DNA from: Escherichia sp. E4742
GTDB lineage: Bacteria > Pseudomonadota > Gammaproteobacteria > Enterobacterales > Enterobacteriaceae
DNA: 64,000 bases
Reading direction: 5' to 3'
Assembly (NCBI RefSeq): GCF_005843885.1
Contig: NZ_CP040443.1
Location: 2,046,001 to 2,110,000 of the forward strand
A program made the translations under genes and the position numbers. Positions 10,017 to 19,727 of the stretch are shown here, piece after piece. Within the stretch, counting starts at the first letter, position 1, and each line of letters starts with the position of its first letter. The notes under the pieces were generated by a model that was not told where the DNA came from, did no database searches, and worked only from the letters and a program-made list of their open reading frames with translations.

Positions 10017-10550
10017 ATGTCTGAATTTATTACGGTAGCTCGCCCCTACGCCAAAGCAGCTTTTGACTTTGCCGTCGAACACCAAAGTGTAGAACGCTGG
10101 CAGGACATGCTGGCGTTTGCCGCCGAGGTAACCAAAAACGAACAGATGGCAGAGCTTCTCTCTGGTGCACTGGCGCCAGAAACGCTCGCCGAGTCGTTTA
10201 TCGCAGTTTGTGGTGAGCAACTGGACGAAAACGGTCAGAACCTGATTCGGGTTATGGCTGAAAATGGTCGTCTTAACGCGCTCCCGGATGTTCTGGAGCA
10301 GTTTATTCACCTGCGTGCCGTGAGTGAGGCTACCGCTGAGGTAGACGTCATTTCCGCTGCTGCATTGAGTGAACAACAGCTCGCGAAAATTTCTGCTGCG
10401 ATGGAAAAACGTCTGTCACGCAAAGTTAAGCTGAATTGCAAAATCGATAAGTCTGTAATGGCAGGCGTTATCATCCGAGCGGGTGATATGGTCATTGATG
10501 GCAGCGTACGCGGTCGTCTTGAGCGCCTTGCAGACGTCTTGCAGTCTTAA
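10017..10550 (+). CDS. atpH: ATP synthase F1 subunit delta
   Basis: The 177-residue protein links the b2 stalk to the top of the alpha3beta3 hexamer (OSCP homologue). It has an N-terminal helical bundle and a C-terminal domain ending in [15 protein letters not shown], the family signature region. It appears identical to E. coli AtpH by recall. It starts after a strong Shine-Dalgarno sequence and ends 12 bp before atpA. Confidence 0.99.
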
Positions 10551-10562
10551 GGGGACTGGAGC

Positions 10563-12104
10563 ATGCAACTGAATTCCACCGAAATCAGCGAACTGATCAA
10601 GCAGCGCATTGCTCAGTTCAATGTTGTGAGTGAAGCTCACAACGAAGGTACTATTGTTTCTGTAAGTGACGGTGTTATCCGCATTCACGGCCTGGCCGAT
10701 TGTATGCAGGGTGAAATGATCTCCCTGCCGGGTAACCGTTACGCTATCGCACTGAACCTCGAGCGCGACTCTGTAGGTGCGGTTGTTATGGGTCCGTACG
10801 CTGACCTTGCCGAAGGCATGAAAGTTAAGTGTACTGGCCGTATCCTGGAAGTTCCGGTTGGCCGTGGCCTGCTGGGCCGTGTGGTTAACACTCTGGGTGC
10901 ACCAATCGACGGTAAAGGTCCGCTGGATCATGACGGCTTCTCTGCTGTAGAAGCAATCGCTCCGGGCGTTATCGAACGTCAGTCCGTAGATCAGCCGGTA
11001 CAGACCGGTTATAAAGCCGTTGACTCCATGATCCCAATCGGTCGTGGTCAGCGTGAATTGATCATCGGTGACCGTCAGACTGGTAAAACCGCACTGGCTA
11101 TTGATGCCATCATCAACCAGCGCGATTCCGGTATCAAATGTATCTATGTCGCTATCGGCCAGAAAGCGTCCACCATTTCTAACGTGGTACGTAAACTGGA
11201 AGAGCACGGCGCACTGGCTAACACCATCGTTGTGGTAGCAACCGCGTCTGAATCCGCTGCACTGCAATACCTGGCACCGTACGCTGGTTGCGCAATGGGC
11301 GAATACTTCCGTGACCGCGGTGAAGATGCGCTGATCATTTACGATGACCTGTCTAAACAGGCTGTTGCTTACCGTCAGATCTCCCTGCTGCTCCGTCGTC
11401 CGCCAGGACGTGAAGCATTCCCGGGCGACGTATTCTACCTCCACTCTCGTCTGCTGGAGCGTGCTGCGCGTGTTAACGCCGAATACGTTGAAGCCTTCAC
11501 CAAAGGTGAAGTGAAAGGGAAAACCGGTTCTCTGACCGCACTGCCGATTATCGAAACTCAGGCGGGTGACGTTTCTGCGTTCGTTCCGACCAACGTAATC
11601 TCCATTACCGATGGTCAGATCTTCCTGGAAACCAACCTGTTCAACGCCGGTATTCGTCCTGCGGTTAACCCGGGTATCTCCGTATCCCGTGTTGGTGGTG
11701 CAGCACAGACCAAGATCATGAAAAAACTGTCCGGTGGTATCCGTACCGCTCTGGCACAGTATCGTGAACTGGCAGCGTTCTCTCAGTTTGCATCCGACCT
11801 TGACGATGCAACTCGTAAGCAGCTTGACCACGGTCAGAAAGTGACCGAACTGCTGAAACAGAAACAGTATGCGCCGATGTCTGTTGCGCAACAGTCTCTG
11901 GTTCTGTTCGCAGCAGAACGTGGTTACCTGGCGGATGTTGAACTGTCGAAAATCGGCAGCTTCGAAGCCGCGCTGCTGGCTTACGTCGACCGTGATCACG
12001 CTCCGTTGATGCAAGAGATCAACCAGACCGGTGGCTACAACGACGAAATCGAAGGCAAGCTGAAAGGCATCCTCGATTCCTTCAAAGCAACCCAATCCTG
12101 GTAA
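10563..12104 (+). CDS. atpA: ATP synthase F1 subunit alpha
   Basis: The 513-residue non-catalytic nucleotide-binding subunit has a Walker A GDRQTGKT at about residues 169-176. The family signature [14 protein letters not shown], with the arginine contributed to the catalytic site, is near residue 370. The N-terminal helix binds delta. It is in the middle of the operon, with codon use typical of highly expressed genes. Confidence 0.99.
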
Positions 12105-12154
12105 CGTCTGGCGGCTTGCCTTAGGGCAGGCCGCAAGGCATTGAGGAGAAGCTC

Positions 12155-13018
12155 ATGGCCGGCGCAAAAGAGATACGTAGTAAGATCGCAAGCGTCCAGA
12201 ACACGCAAAAGATCACTAAAGCGATGGAGATGGTCGCCGCTTCCAAAATGCGTAAATCGCAGGATCGCATGGCGGCCAGCCGTCCTTATGCAGAAACCAT
12301 GCGCAAAGTGATTGGTCACCTTGCACACGGTAATCTGGAATATAAGCACCCATACCTGGAAGAGCGCGACGTTAAACGCGTGGGCTACCTGGTGGTGTCG
12401 ACCGACCGTGGTTTGTGCGGTGGTTTGAACATTAACCTGTTCAAAAAACTGCTGGCGGAAATGAAGACCTGGACCGACAAAGGCGTTCAATGCGACCTCG
12501 CAATGATCGGCTCGAAAGGTGTGTCGTTCTTCAGCTCCGTGGGCGGCAATGTTGTTGCCCAGGTTACAGGCATGGGGGATAACCCTTCCCTGTCCGAACT
12601 GATCGGTCCGGTAAAAGTGATGTTGCAGGCCTACGACGAAGGCCGTCTGGACAAGCTTTACATTGTCAGCAACAAATTTATTAACACCATGTCTCAGGTT
12701 CCGACCATCAGCCAGCTGCTGCCGTTACCGGCATCAGATGATGATGATCTGAAACATAAATCCTGGGATTACCTGTACGAACCCGATCCGAAGGCGTTGC
12801 TGGATACCCTGCTGCGTCGTTATGTCGAATCTCAGGTTTATCAGGGCGTGGTTGAAAACCTGGCCAGCGAGCAGGCCGCCCGTATGGTGGCGATGAAAGC
12901 CGCGACCGACAATGGCGGCAGCCTGATTAAAGAGCTGCAGTTGGTATACAACAAAGCTCGTCAGGCCAGCATTACTCAGGAACTCACCGAGATCGTCTCG
13001 GGGGCCGCCGCGGTTTAA
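12155..13018 (+). CDS. atpG: ATP synthase F1 subunit gamma
   Basis: The 287-residue rotor shaft has long N- and C-terminal helices ([20 protein letters not shown] and the C-terminal [15 protein letters not shown]) that form the coiled coil inside alpha3beta3. It turns with the c ring. A few substitutions relative to K-12 are apparent (for example ERDVKR, FFSSVGG). Length is normal. Confidence 0.99.
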
Positions 13019-13044
13019 ACAGGTTATTTCGTAGAGGATTTAAG

Positions 13045-14427
13045 ATGGCTACTGGAAAGATTGTCCAGGTAATCGGCGCCGTAGTTGACGTCGAATTCCC
13101 TCAGGATGCCGTACCGCGCGTGTACGATGCTCTTGAGGTGCAAAATGGTAATGAGCGTCTGGTGCTGGAAGTTCAGCAGCAGCTCGGCGGCGGTATCGTG
13201 CGTACCATCGCAATGGGTTCTTCCGACGGTCTGCGTCGCGGTCTGGATGTAAAAGACCTTGAACACCCGATCGAAGTCCCGGTAGGTAAAGCGACTCTGG
13301 GCCGTATCATGAACGTACTGGGCGAACCGGTCGACATGAAAGGCGAGATCGGTGAAGAAGAGCGTTGGGCGATTCACCGCGCAGCACCTTCCTACGAAGA
13401 GCTGTCAAACTCTCAGGAACTGCTGGAAACCGGTATCAAAGTTATCGACCTGATGTGTCCGTTCGCTAAGGGCGGTAAAGTTGGTCTGTTCGGTGGTGCG
13501 GGTGTAGGTAAAACCGTAAACATGATGGAGCTCATTCGTAACATCGCGATCGAGCACTCCGGTTACTCTGTGTTTGCGGGCGTAGGTGAACGTACTCGTG
13601 AGGGTAACGACTTCTACCACGAAATGACCGACTCCAACGTTATCGACAAAGTATCCCTGGTGTATGGCCAGATGAACGAGCCGCCGGGAAACCGTCTGCG
13701 CGTTGCTCTGACCGGTCTGACCATGGCTGAGAAATTCCGTGACGAAGGTCGTGACGTTCTGCTGTTCGTTGACAACATCTATCGTTACACCCTGGCCGGT
13801 ACGGAAGTATCCGCACTGCTGGGCCGTATGCCTTCAGCGGTAGGTTATCAGCCGACTCTGGCGGAAGAGATGGGCGTTCTGCAGGAACGTATCACCTCCA
13901 CCAAAACCGGTTCTATCACCTCCGTACAGGCAGTATACGTACCTGCGGATGACTTGACTGACCCGTCTCCGGCAACCACCTTTGCGCACCTTGACGCAAC
14001 CGTGGTACTGAGCCGTCAGATCGCGTCTCTGGGTATTTACCCGGCCGTTGACCCGCTGGACTCCACCAGCCGTCAGCTGGACCCGCTGGTGGTTGGCCAG
14101 GAACACTACGACACTGCGCGTGGCGTTCAGTCCATCCTGCAACGTTATCAGGAACTGAAAGACATTATCGCCATCCTGGGTATGGATGAACTGTCTGAAG
14201 AAGACAAACTGGTGGTAGCGCGTGCTCGTAAGATCCAGCGCTTCCTGTCCCAGCCGTTCTTCGTGGCAGAAGTATTCACCGGTTCTCCGGGTAAATACGT
14301 CTCCCTGAAAGACACCATCCGTGGCTTTAAAGGCATCATGGAAGGCGAATACGATCACCTGCCGGAGCAGGCGTTCTACATGGTCGGTTCCATCGAAGAA
14401 GCAGTGGAAAAAGCCAAAAAACTTTAA
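13045..14427 (+). CDS. atpD: ATP synthase F1 subunit beta (catalytic)
   Basis: The 460-residue catalytic subunit has a P-loop GGAGVGKT at residues 150-157 counting Met, the catalytic GERTREGND segment and the DELSEED lever motif. The signature [10 protein letters not shown] is present. It makes ATP at three sites per hexamer on the cytoplasmic face. Sequence is essentially that of E. coli. Confidence 0.99.
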
Positions 14428-14447
14428 CGCCTTAATCGGAGGGTGAT

Positions 14448-14867
14448 ATGGCAATGACTTACCACCTGGACGTCGTCAGCGCAGAGCAACAAATGTTCTC
14501 TGGTCTGGTCGAGAAAATCCAGGTAACGGGTAGCGAAGGTGAACTGGGAATTTACCCGGGCCACGCACCGCTGCTCACCGCCATTAAGCCTGGTATGATT
14601 CGCATCGTGAAACAGCACGGTCACGAAGAGTTTATCTATCTGTCTGGCGGCATTCTTGAAGTGCAGCCTGGCAACGTGACCGTTCTGGCCGACACCGCAA
14701 TTCGCGGACAGGATCTCGACGAAGCGCGAGCCATGGAAGCGAAACGTAAGGCTGAAGAGCACATTAGCAGCTCTCACGGCGACGTAGATTACGCTCAGGC
14801 GTCTGCGGAACTGGCCAAAGCGATCGCGCAGCTGCGCGTTATCGAGTTGACCAAAAAAGCGATGTAA
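14448..14867 (+). CDS. atpC: ATP synthase F1 subunit epsilon
   Basis: The 139-residue protein has an N-terminal beta sandwich ([20 protein letters not shown]) and a two-helix C-terminal domain ([14 protein letters not shown]). That C-terminal domain can extend into F1 and inhibit ATP hydrolysis. It is the last gene of the operon and is followed by an intrinsic terminator. Confidence 0.99.
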
Positions 14868-14887
14868 CACCGGCTTGAAAAGCATAA

Positions 14888-14919
14888 AAGCCAGTCTGGA
14901 AACAGGCTGGCTTTTTTTT
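14888..14919 (+). terminator. atp operon terminator
   Basis: AAGCCAGTCTG and CAGGCTGGCTT form an 11-bp stem with one T-G pair and a GAAA loop region, followed by eight T. It lies 20 bp after the atpC stop. Confidence 0.9.
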
Positions 14920-15254
14920 CGCGCGCCGCAGCGAGATTGGTTCTGCTATATCCTGCGCATTTTTATATCCCGCAATTAAACTCATTTTTATAATTATGCG
15001 AAATCCTTCGCTGGTTTTCCTGTTTATTCATTGATCGAAATAAGAGCAAAAACATCATGCAGACACTTAAATGAAGGTGCTACCTTACTTTTATGCAGAC
15101 AAAAGGCGCGCCAATGGTCGAAAATGGTGTTTTCGCCAGCGGGGATAACCCGTTATTGAGCAATTTATCCCCTGTCCATTTCACGATGAAAAAAATGTAG
15201 TTTTTTCAATGTGAAGCGGTTTAAATTCGTTCTCAAATTACAGTCAGGACGCGT
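14920..15254. promoter_or_regulatory. atpC-glmU spacer with glmU promoter region
   Basis: This is about 335 bp with no gene. In E. coli it carries glmU promoters and NagC operators. AT-rich stretches near 14950-15000 and 15190-15240 would suit these, but I cannot place exact operator or -10/-35 positions. Confidence 0.5.
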
Positions 15255-16625
15255 ATGTTGAATAATGCTATGAGCGTAGTGATCCTTGCAGCAGGCAAAG
15301 GCACTCGCATGTATTCCGATCTTCCGAAAGTGCTGCATACCCTTGCCGGGAAAGCGATGGTTCAGCATGTCATTGATGCTGCGAATGAATTAGGCGCAGC
15401 GCACGTTCACCTGGTTTACGGCCACGGCGGCGATCTGCTTAAACAGGCGTTGAAAGACGACAACCTGAACTGGGTGCTTCAGGCAGAACAGCTGGGTACG
15501 GGTCATGCAATGCAGCAGGCTGCACCTTTCTTTGCCGATGATGAAGACATTTTAATGCTCTATGGCGACGTGCCGCTGATCTCTGTTGAAACACTCCAGC
15601 GCCTGCGTGATGCTAAACCGCAGGGCGGCATTGGCCTGCTGACAGTGAAACTGGATGATCCGACCGGTTATGGACGTATCACCCGTGAAAACGGCAAAGT
15701 TACCGGCATTGTTGAGCACAAAGATGCCACCGACGAGCAGCGTCAGATTCAGGAAATCAACACCGGCATTCTGATCGCCAACGGCGCAGATATGAAACGC
15801 TGGCTGGCGAAGCTGACCAACAATAACGCTCAGGGCGAATACTACATCACCGACATTATTGCGCTGGCGTATCAGGAAGGACGTGAAATCGTTGCCGTTC
15901 ACCCGCAACGTTTAAGCGAAGTTGAAGGCGTGAATAACCGCCTGCAACTCTCTCGTCTGGAGCGCGTTTACCAGTCCGAACAGGCTGAAAAACTGTTGTT
16001 AGCAGGCGTTATGTTGCGCGATCCGGCCCGTTTTGATCTGCGCGGTACACTTACTCACGGGCGCGATGTTGAAATTGATACTAACGTTATCATCGAGGGT
16101 AACGTTACTCTCGGTAATCGCGTGAAAATCGGCACCGGTTGCGTGATTAAAAACAGCGTGATTGGTGATGATTGTGAAATTAGCCCGTATACCGTAGTGG
16201 AAGATGCTAATCTGGCAGCGGCCTGTACCATCGGCCCGTTTGCCCGTCTGCGTCCCGGTGCTGAGTTGCTGGAAGGCGCACACGTCGGTAACTTCGTTGA
16301 GATGAAAAAAGCTCGTCTGGGTAAAGGCTCGAAAGCCGGTCATCTGACTTACCTGGGCGATGCGGAGATCGGCGATAACGTTAACATCGGTGCGGGAACC
16401 ATTACCTGCAACTATGATGGAGCGAATAAATTCAAAACCATTATCGGCGATGATGTATTTGTCGGTTCCGACACCCAGCTGGTGGCTCCTGTAACGGTGG
16501 GTAAAGGAGCGACGATTGCTGCCGGTACAACTGTGACGCGTAATGTTGGCGAAAACGCATTAGCTATCAGCCGCGTGCCGCAGTCGCAAAAAGAAGGCTG
16601 GCGTCGTCCGGCAAAGAAAAAGTAA
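15255..16625 (+). CDS. glmU: GlmU, bifunctional GlcN-1-P acetyltransferase / GlcNAc-1-P uridyltransferase
   Basis: This 456-residue protein makes UDP-GlcNAc for peptidoglycan and LPS. The N-terminal pyrophosphorylase has LAAGKGTRM and K25 (MYSDLPKVLH). The C-terminal left-handed beta helix shows hexapeptide repeats (for example IGDNVNIGAGTITCN) and is the acetyltransferase. It is trimeric and cytoplasmic. It is co-transcribed with glmS, with RNase E processing near the glmU stop known in E. coli. Confidence 0.98.
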   Translation: MLNNAMSVVILAAGKGTRMYSDLPKVLHTLAGKAMVQHVIDAANELGAAHVHLVYGHGGDLLKQALKDDNLNWVLQAEQLGTGHAMQQAAPFFADDEDILMLYGDVPLISVETLQRLRDAKPQGGIGLLTVKLDDPTGYGRITRENGKVTGIVEHKDATDEQRQIQEINTGILIANGADMKRWLAKLTNNNAQGEYYITDIIALAYQEGREIVAVHPQRLSEVEGVNNRLQLSRLERVYQSEQAEKLLLAGVMLRDPARFDLRGTLTHGRDVEIDTNVIIEGNVTLGNRVKIGTGCVIKNSVIGDDCEISPYTVVEDANLAAACTIGPFARLRPGAELLEGAHVGNFVEMKKARLGKGSKAGHLTYLGDAEIGDNVNIGAGTITCNYDGANKFKTIIGDDVFVGSDTQLVAPVTVGKGATIAAGTTVTRNVGENALAISRVPQSQKEGWRRPAKKK

Positions 16626-16787
16626 TTCTGGCTGGGTAAATCCGGCCTCCAGGGATGAGGAGATAACATAATCTCCCTCCTACAAGCAGTAACTATAAAA
16701 ATAACCCCACTCTCTACAAGGCTCGGGGCGCCCGAAAAAACGGGCATACAGGTTGACCGACAACGATATAAACCGGAATCAAAAACT
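16626..16787 (+). promoter_or_regulatory. glmS leader with small-RNA (GlmZ) target region
   Basis: The 162-bp glmU-glmS spacer becomes the glmS 5' leader. In E. coli this leader folds over the ribosome site, and the sRNA GlmZ with Hfq opens it when GlcN6P is low. A GC-rich inverted element GGGCGCCCG followed by AAAAAACGGGC is seen at about 16725-16745. The GlmZ pairing is taken from knowledge of the locus, not computed. Confidence 0.6.
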
Positions 16788-18617
16788 ATGTGTGGAATTG
16801 TTGGCGCGATCGCGCAACGTGATGTAGCAGAAATCCTTCTTGAAGGTTTACGTCGTCTGGAATACCGCGGTTATGACTCTGCTGGTCTGGCGGTTGTTGA
16901 CGCAGAAGGTCATATGACCCGTCTGCGCCGTCTCGGTAAAGTCCAGATGCTGGCTCAGGCAGCGGAAGAACATCCTCTGCATGGCGGTACGGGTATTGCT
17001 CATACTCGCTGGGCGACGCACGGCGAACCTTCAGAAGTGAATGCGCATCCGCATGTTTCTGAACACATTGTGGTGGTGCATAACGGCATCATCGAAAACC
17101 ATGAACCGCTGCGTGAAGAGTTAAAAGCGCGTGGCTATACCTTCGTTTCTGAAACCGACACCGAAGTTATTGCTCACCTGGTTAACTGGGAACTGAAACA
17201 GGGCGGCACTCTGCGTGAAGCTGTTCTGCGTGCTATTCCGCAGTTGCGTGGCGCTTATGGCACGGTAATTATGGATACCCGTCACCCGGATACCCTGCTG
17301 GCGGCACGTTCTGGTAGTCCGTTGGTGATTGGCCTCGGTATGGGCGAAAACTTTATCGCTTCTGACCAGTTGGCGCTGCTGCCGGTGACTCGTCGCTTTA
17401 TCTTCCTCGAAGAGGGCGATATTGCCGAAGTGACTCGCCGTTCGGTAACCATCTTCGATAAATCAGGCGCGGAAGTAAAACGTCAGGATATCGAATCCAA
17501 CCTGCAATATGACGCGGGCGATAAAGGTATTTACCGCCACTACATGCAGAAAGAGATCTACGAACAGCCAAACGCCATCAAAAACACTCTCGCCGGACGT
17601 ATCAGCCACGGTCAGGTTGATCTAAGTGAACTGGGGCCGAATGCCGACGAACTGTTGTCGAAGGTTGAGCATATTCAGATCCTCGCCTGTGGTACTTCTT
17701 ACAACTCCGGTATGGTTTCCCGTTACTGGTTTGAATCGCTGGCAGGTATTCCGTGCGACGTCGAAATCGCCTCTGAATTCCGCTATCGCAAATCTGCTGT
17801 ACGCCGCAATAGCCTGATGATCACCTTGTCGCAGTCTGGCGAGACCGCGGATACCCTGGCTGGCCTGCGTCTGTCGAAAGAGCTGGGATATTTGGGCTCG
17901 CTGGCAATCTGTAACGTTCCGGGTTCTTCTCTGGTACGTGAATCCGATCTGGCGTTGATGACTAATGCGGGTACTGAAATTGGCGTGGCGTCTACCAAAG
18001 CATTCACCACTCAGTTAACCGTGCTGTTGATGCTGGTGGCGAAACTGTCTCGCCTGAAAGGTCTGGATGCCTCCATTGAACATGACATCGTGCATGGTCT
18101 GCAGGCGCTGCCGAGCCGTATTGAGCAGATGCTGTCTCAGGACAAACGTATTGAAGCACTGGCAGAAGATTTCTCTGACAAACATCACGCGCTGTTCCTG
18201 GGCCGTGGCGATCAGTATCCAATCGCGCTGGAAGGCGCATTGAAGCTGAAAGAGATCTCTTATATTCACGCTGAAGCCTACGCTGCGGGTGAACTGAAAC
18301 ATGGTCCGCTGGCGTTGATTGACGCAGATATGCCGGTTATCGTCGTCGCGCCGAATAACGAACTGTTGGAAAAACTGAAATCCAACATTGAAGAAGTTCG
18401 TGCGCGTGGCGGTCAGTTGTACGTCTTCGCCGATCAGGACGCTGGCTTTGTGAGCAGTGATAACATGCACATCATTGAGATGCCGCATGTGGAAGAGGTT
18501 ATCGCACCGATCTTCTACACCGTTCCGCTGCAACTGCTGGCGTACCATGTCGCGCTGATCAAAGGTACTGACGTTGACCAGCCGCGTAACCTGGCGAAAT
18601 CGGTTACGGTTGAGTAA
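16788..18617 (+). CDS. glmS: GlmS, glutamine-fructose-6-phosphate aminotransferase
   Basis: The 609-residue protein begins MCGIVGAIAQRDV, with Cys2 as the glutaminase nucleophile after Met removal. Two SIS sugar-isomerase domains occupy the C-terminal half (ILACGTSYNSG, GRGDQYPIALEGALKLKE). It ends in LAKSVTVE, as expected. It makes GlcN6P, the first committed step to amino sugars. The end of the gene is the recognition site for Tn7 TnsD. Confidence 0.99.
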   Translation: MCGIVGAIAQRDVAEILLEGLRRLEYRGYDSAGLAVVDAEGHMTRLRRLGKVQMLAQAAEEHPLHGGTGIAHTRWATHGEPSEVNAHPHVSEHIVVVHNGIIENHEPLREELKARGYTFVSETDTEVIAHLVNWELKQGGTLREAVLRAIPQLRGAYGTVIMDTRHPDTLLAARSGSPLVIGLGMGENFIASDQLALLPVTRRFIFLEEGDIAEVTRRSVTIFDKSGAEVKRQDIESNLQYDAGDKGIYRHYMQKEIYEQPNAIKNTLAGRISHGQVDLSELGPNADELLSKVEHIQILACGTSYNSGMVSRYWFESLAGIPCDVEIASEFRYRKSAVRRNSLMITLSQSGETADTLAGLRLSKELGYLGSLAICNVPGSSLVRESDLALMTNAGTEIGVASTKAFTTQLTVLLMLVAKLSRLKGLDASIEHDIVHGLQALPSRIEQMLSQDKRIEALAEDFSDKHHALFLGRGDQYPIALEGALKLKEISYIHAEAYAAGELKHGPLALIDADMPVIVVAPNNELLEKLKSNIEEVRARGGQLYVFADQDAGFVSSDNMHIIEMPHVEEVIAPIFYTVPLQLLAYHVALIKGTDVDQPRNLAKSVTVE

Positions 18618-18645
18618 ATAATAATTCATTGAATCATTAATAAAG
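18580..18645 (+). other. attTn7 region (unoccupied), left boundary of accessory insertion
   Basis: The last ~36 bp of glmS are the TnsD recognition sequence, and Tn7 inserts about 25 bp past the stop. No Tn7 end lies there. From about three bases after the stop the DNA differs from the K-12 sequence I recall (there a different terminator hairpin follows) and becomes the AT-rich fimbrial region. Confidence 0.6.
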
Positions 18646-18669
18646 GGCTGCCGTATGGCAGCCCTTTTT
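18642..18669 (+). terminator. Intrinsic terminator after glmS
   Basis: AAAGGGCTGCC and GGCAGCCCTTT form an 11-bp stem around a short GTAT loop, followed by T residues, 25 bp after the glmS stop. It is strong and well placed. Confidence 0.9.
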
Positions 18670-18676
18670 ACATTTA

Positions 18677-19075
18677 AATAATAAATGATATTTATATTCT
18701 CTATATGTTTAATTGACGGACAACACAATAAATCCACTTTTATATTTGCTAAAAATATAAATCACACTACTAAATATATCATTCAAAAAAATAATATAAG
18801 TTTCATGTATTTGTTTTTTTATAATTCATTGTTTTTTTGTATTAATTTATTCCTAAATATTATCCTTTGCTATTTTATTTGTTGTAAACCTTGTAATTAA
18901 GTTGCAATAATGCTATCTCTTGTAATAAATATTACTTTCAGAAAATTTTTGTAATTAATATTAATATCTGGATAATGAAATTTCATTATTGTAATATCCT
19001 TCAGAATCGTAAGGTTAAAACATATGTTTTATTTATGATTTATTGGAATAGATATAAATTATTAATGGAGTTTTT
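18677..19075 (+). promoter_or_regulatory. AT-rich regulatory region of the fimbrial operon
   Basis: This is about 400 bp of very AT-rich DNA with no believable gene. It holds a perfect 18-bp palindrome at 18972-18989 and four TTGTAAT motifs starting at 18891, 18920, 18949 and 18989, with the variants TTGCAAT at 18902 and TTGTAAA at 18882. A ribosome site ATGGAG precedes the pilin ATG. A -10-like TATAAA lies at 19053-19058, perhaps too close to the start. H-NS binding would be expected from composition. Confidence 0.55.
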
Positions 19076-19651
19076 ATGAAACGTAATATTATTGGCGGTG
19101 CGCTGACGCTGTCTGCTCTTTTAATGTCAGGCCATGTTTTAGCTGAAGATGGAACCGTTCACTTTGTCGGTGAAATTGTAGACAGCACCTGTGAAGTAAC
19201 CTCTGATACCAACGATCAAACTGTCCCATTAGGCAAAGTTAATAAAACGGCTTTTTCTGCACCGGGAGATCTCGCTTCTCCGCAGGCGTTTAGCATCAAA
19301 CTGGAAAAATGTCCGGCAACCTATGACAAAGCCGCAGTTCGTTTTGATGGCGTTGAAGCATCAAATGCGAGTGGTGATTTAGCAATTGGTAATCCTCTGA
19401 ACACGACTACCCCAGGCGATTATACGGGTCAGGGTGCAGCAATTGCAGCTACAGGTGTCGCAATTCGTATTTTTAACCGTGAAGATAATAGCCAGGTTAA
19501 ATTATATACAGACTCAGCATGGGCCAATATAGATAAAACGCTTGGCACCGCTGAAATGAAATTTATTGCTCGCTACATTGCAACAAGTGCTGCTGTAACT
19601 GCGGGTACAGCTAACGCTGATGCTCAATTTACTATCGAGTACATGAAGTAA
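19076..19651 (+). CDS. lpfA: Major fimbrial subunit, LpfA-type (chaperone-usher pilin)
   Basis: This 191-residue pilin has a signal peptide of about 23 residues (GGALTLSALLMSGHVLA, cut before EDG). The mature part starts with the donor strand (GTVHFVGEIVDSTCEV). The cysteine pair is in STCEV and LEKCPA, and the C-terminal beta strand ends FTIEYMK. It fits the type 1/long-polar-fimbria family. Its place between glmS and pstS matches the lpf2/lpf-O113 locus known in some pathogenic E. coli. The symbol is by similarity and position, and the exact subtype is not determined. Confidence 0.85.
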   Translation: MKRNIIGGALTLSALLMSGHVLAEDGTVHFVGEIVDSTCEVTSDTNDQTVPLGKVNKTAFSAPGDLASPQAFSIKLEKCPATYDKAAVRFDGVEASNASGDLAIGNPLNTTTPGDYTGQGAAIAATGVAIRIFNREDNSQVKLYTDSAWANIDKTLGTAEMKFIARYIATSAAVTAGTANADAQFTIEYMK

Positions 19652-19658
19652 ACTAACT

Positions 19659-19713
19659 AGAGCCTTTTTATACTGAAATAAAGGCATCTTATTATTTTAT
19701 GTAATCAGGCTCT
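19659..19713 (+). promoter_or_regulatory. Possible attenuator or switching hairpins between pilin and chaperone genes
   Basis: Two mutually exclusive stems share bases 19662-19665. Stem one is GCCTTT (19662-19667) with AAAGGC (19680-19685). Stem two is AGAGCCT (19659-19665) with AGGCTCT (19707-19713), which ends 14 bases before the chaperone ATG. The T-rich stretch after stem one could allow partial termination, so more pilin is made than chaperone and usher. Confidence 0.4.
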
Positions 19714-19727
19714 GTCAAAATGGAATA

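Noticed and set aside
10416..12095. 559-codon open frame antisense to atpA
   Set aside because: It is a shadow of the strongly biased codon use of atpA. The product has no family features, and atpA is certain.
18685..18900. 71-codon open frame in the AT-rich glmS-fimbria spacer
   Set aside because: The product is very rich in Phe, Ile and Asn, as expected from random AT-rich DNA. It has no good ribosome site and starts in a terminator-adjacent region. More likely regulatory DNA.
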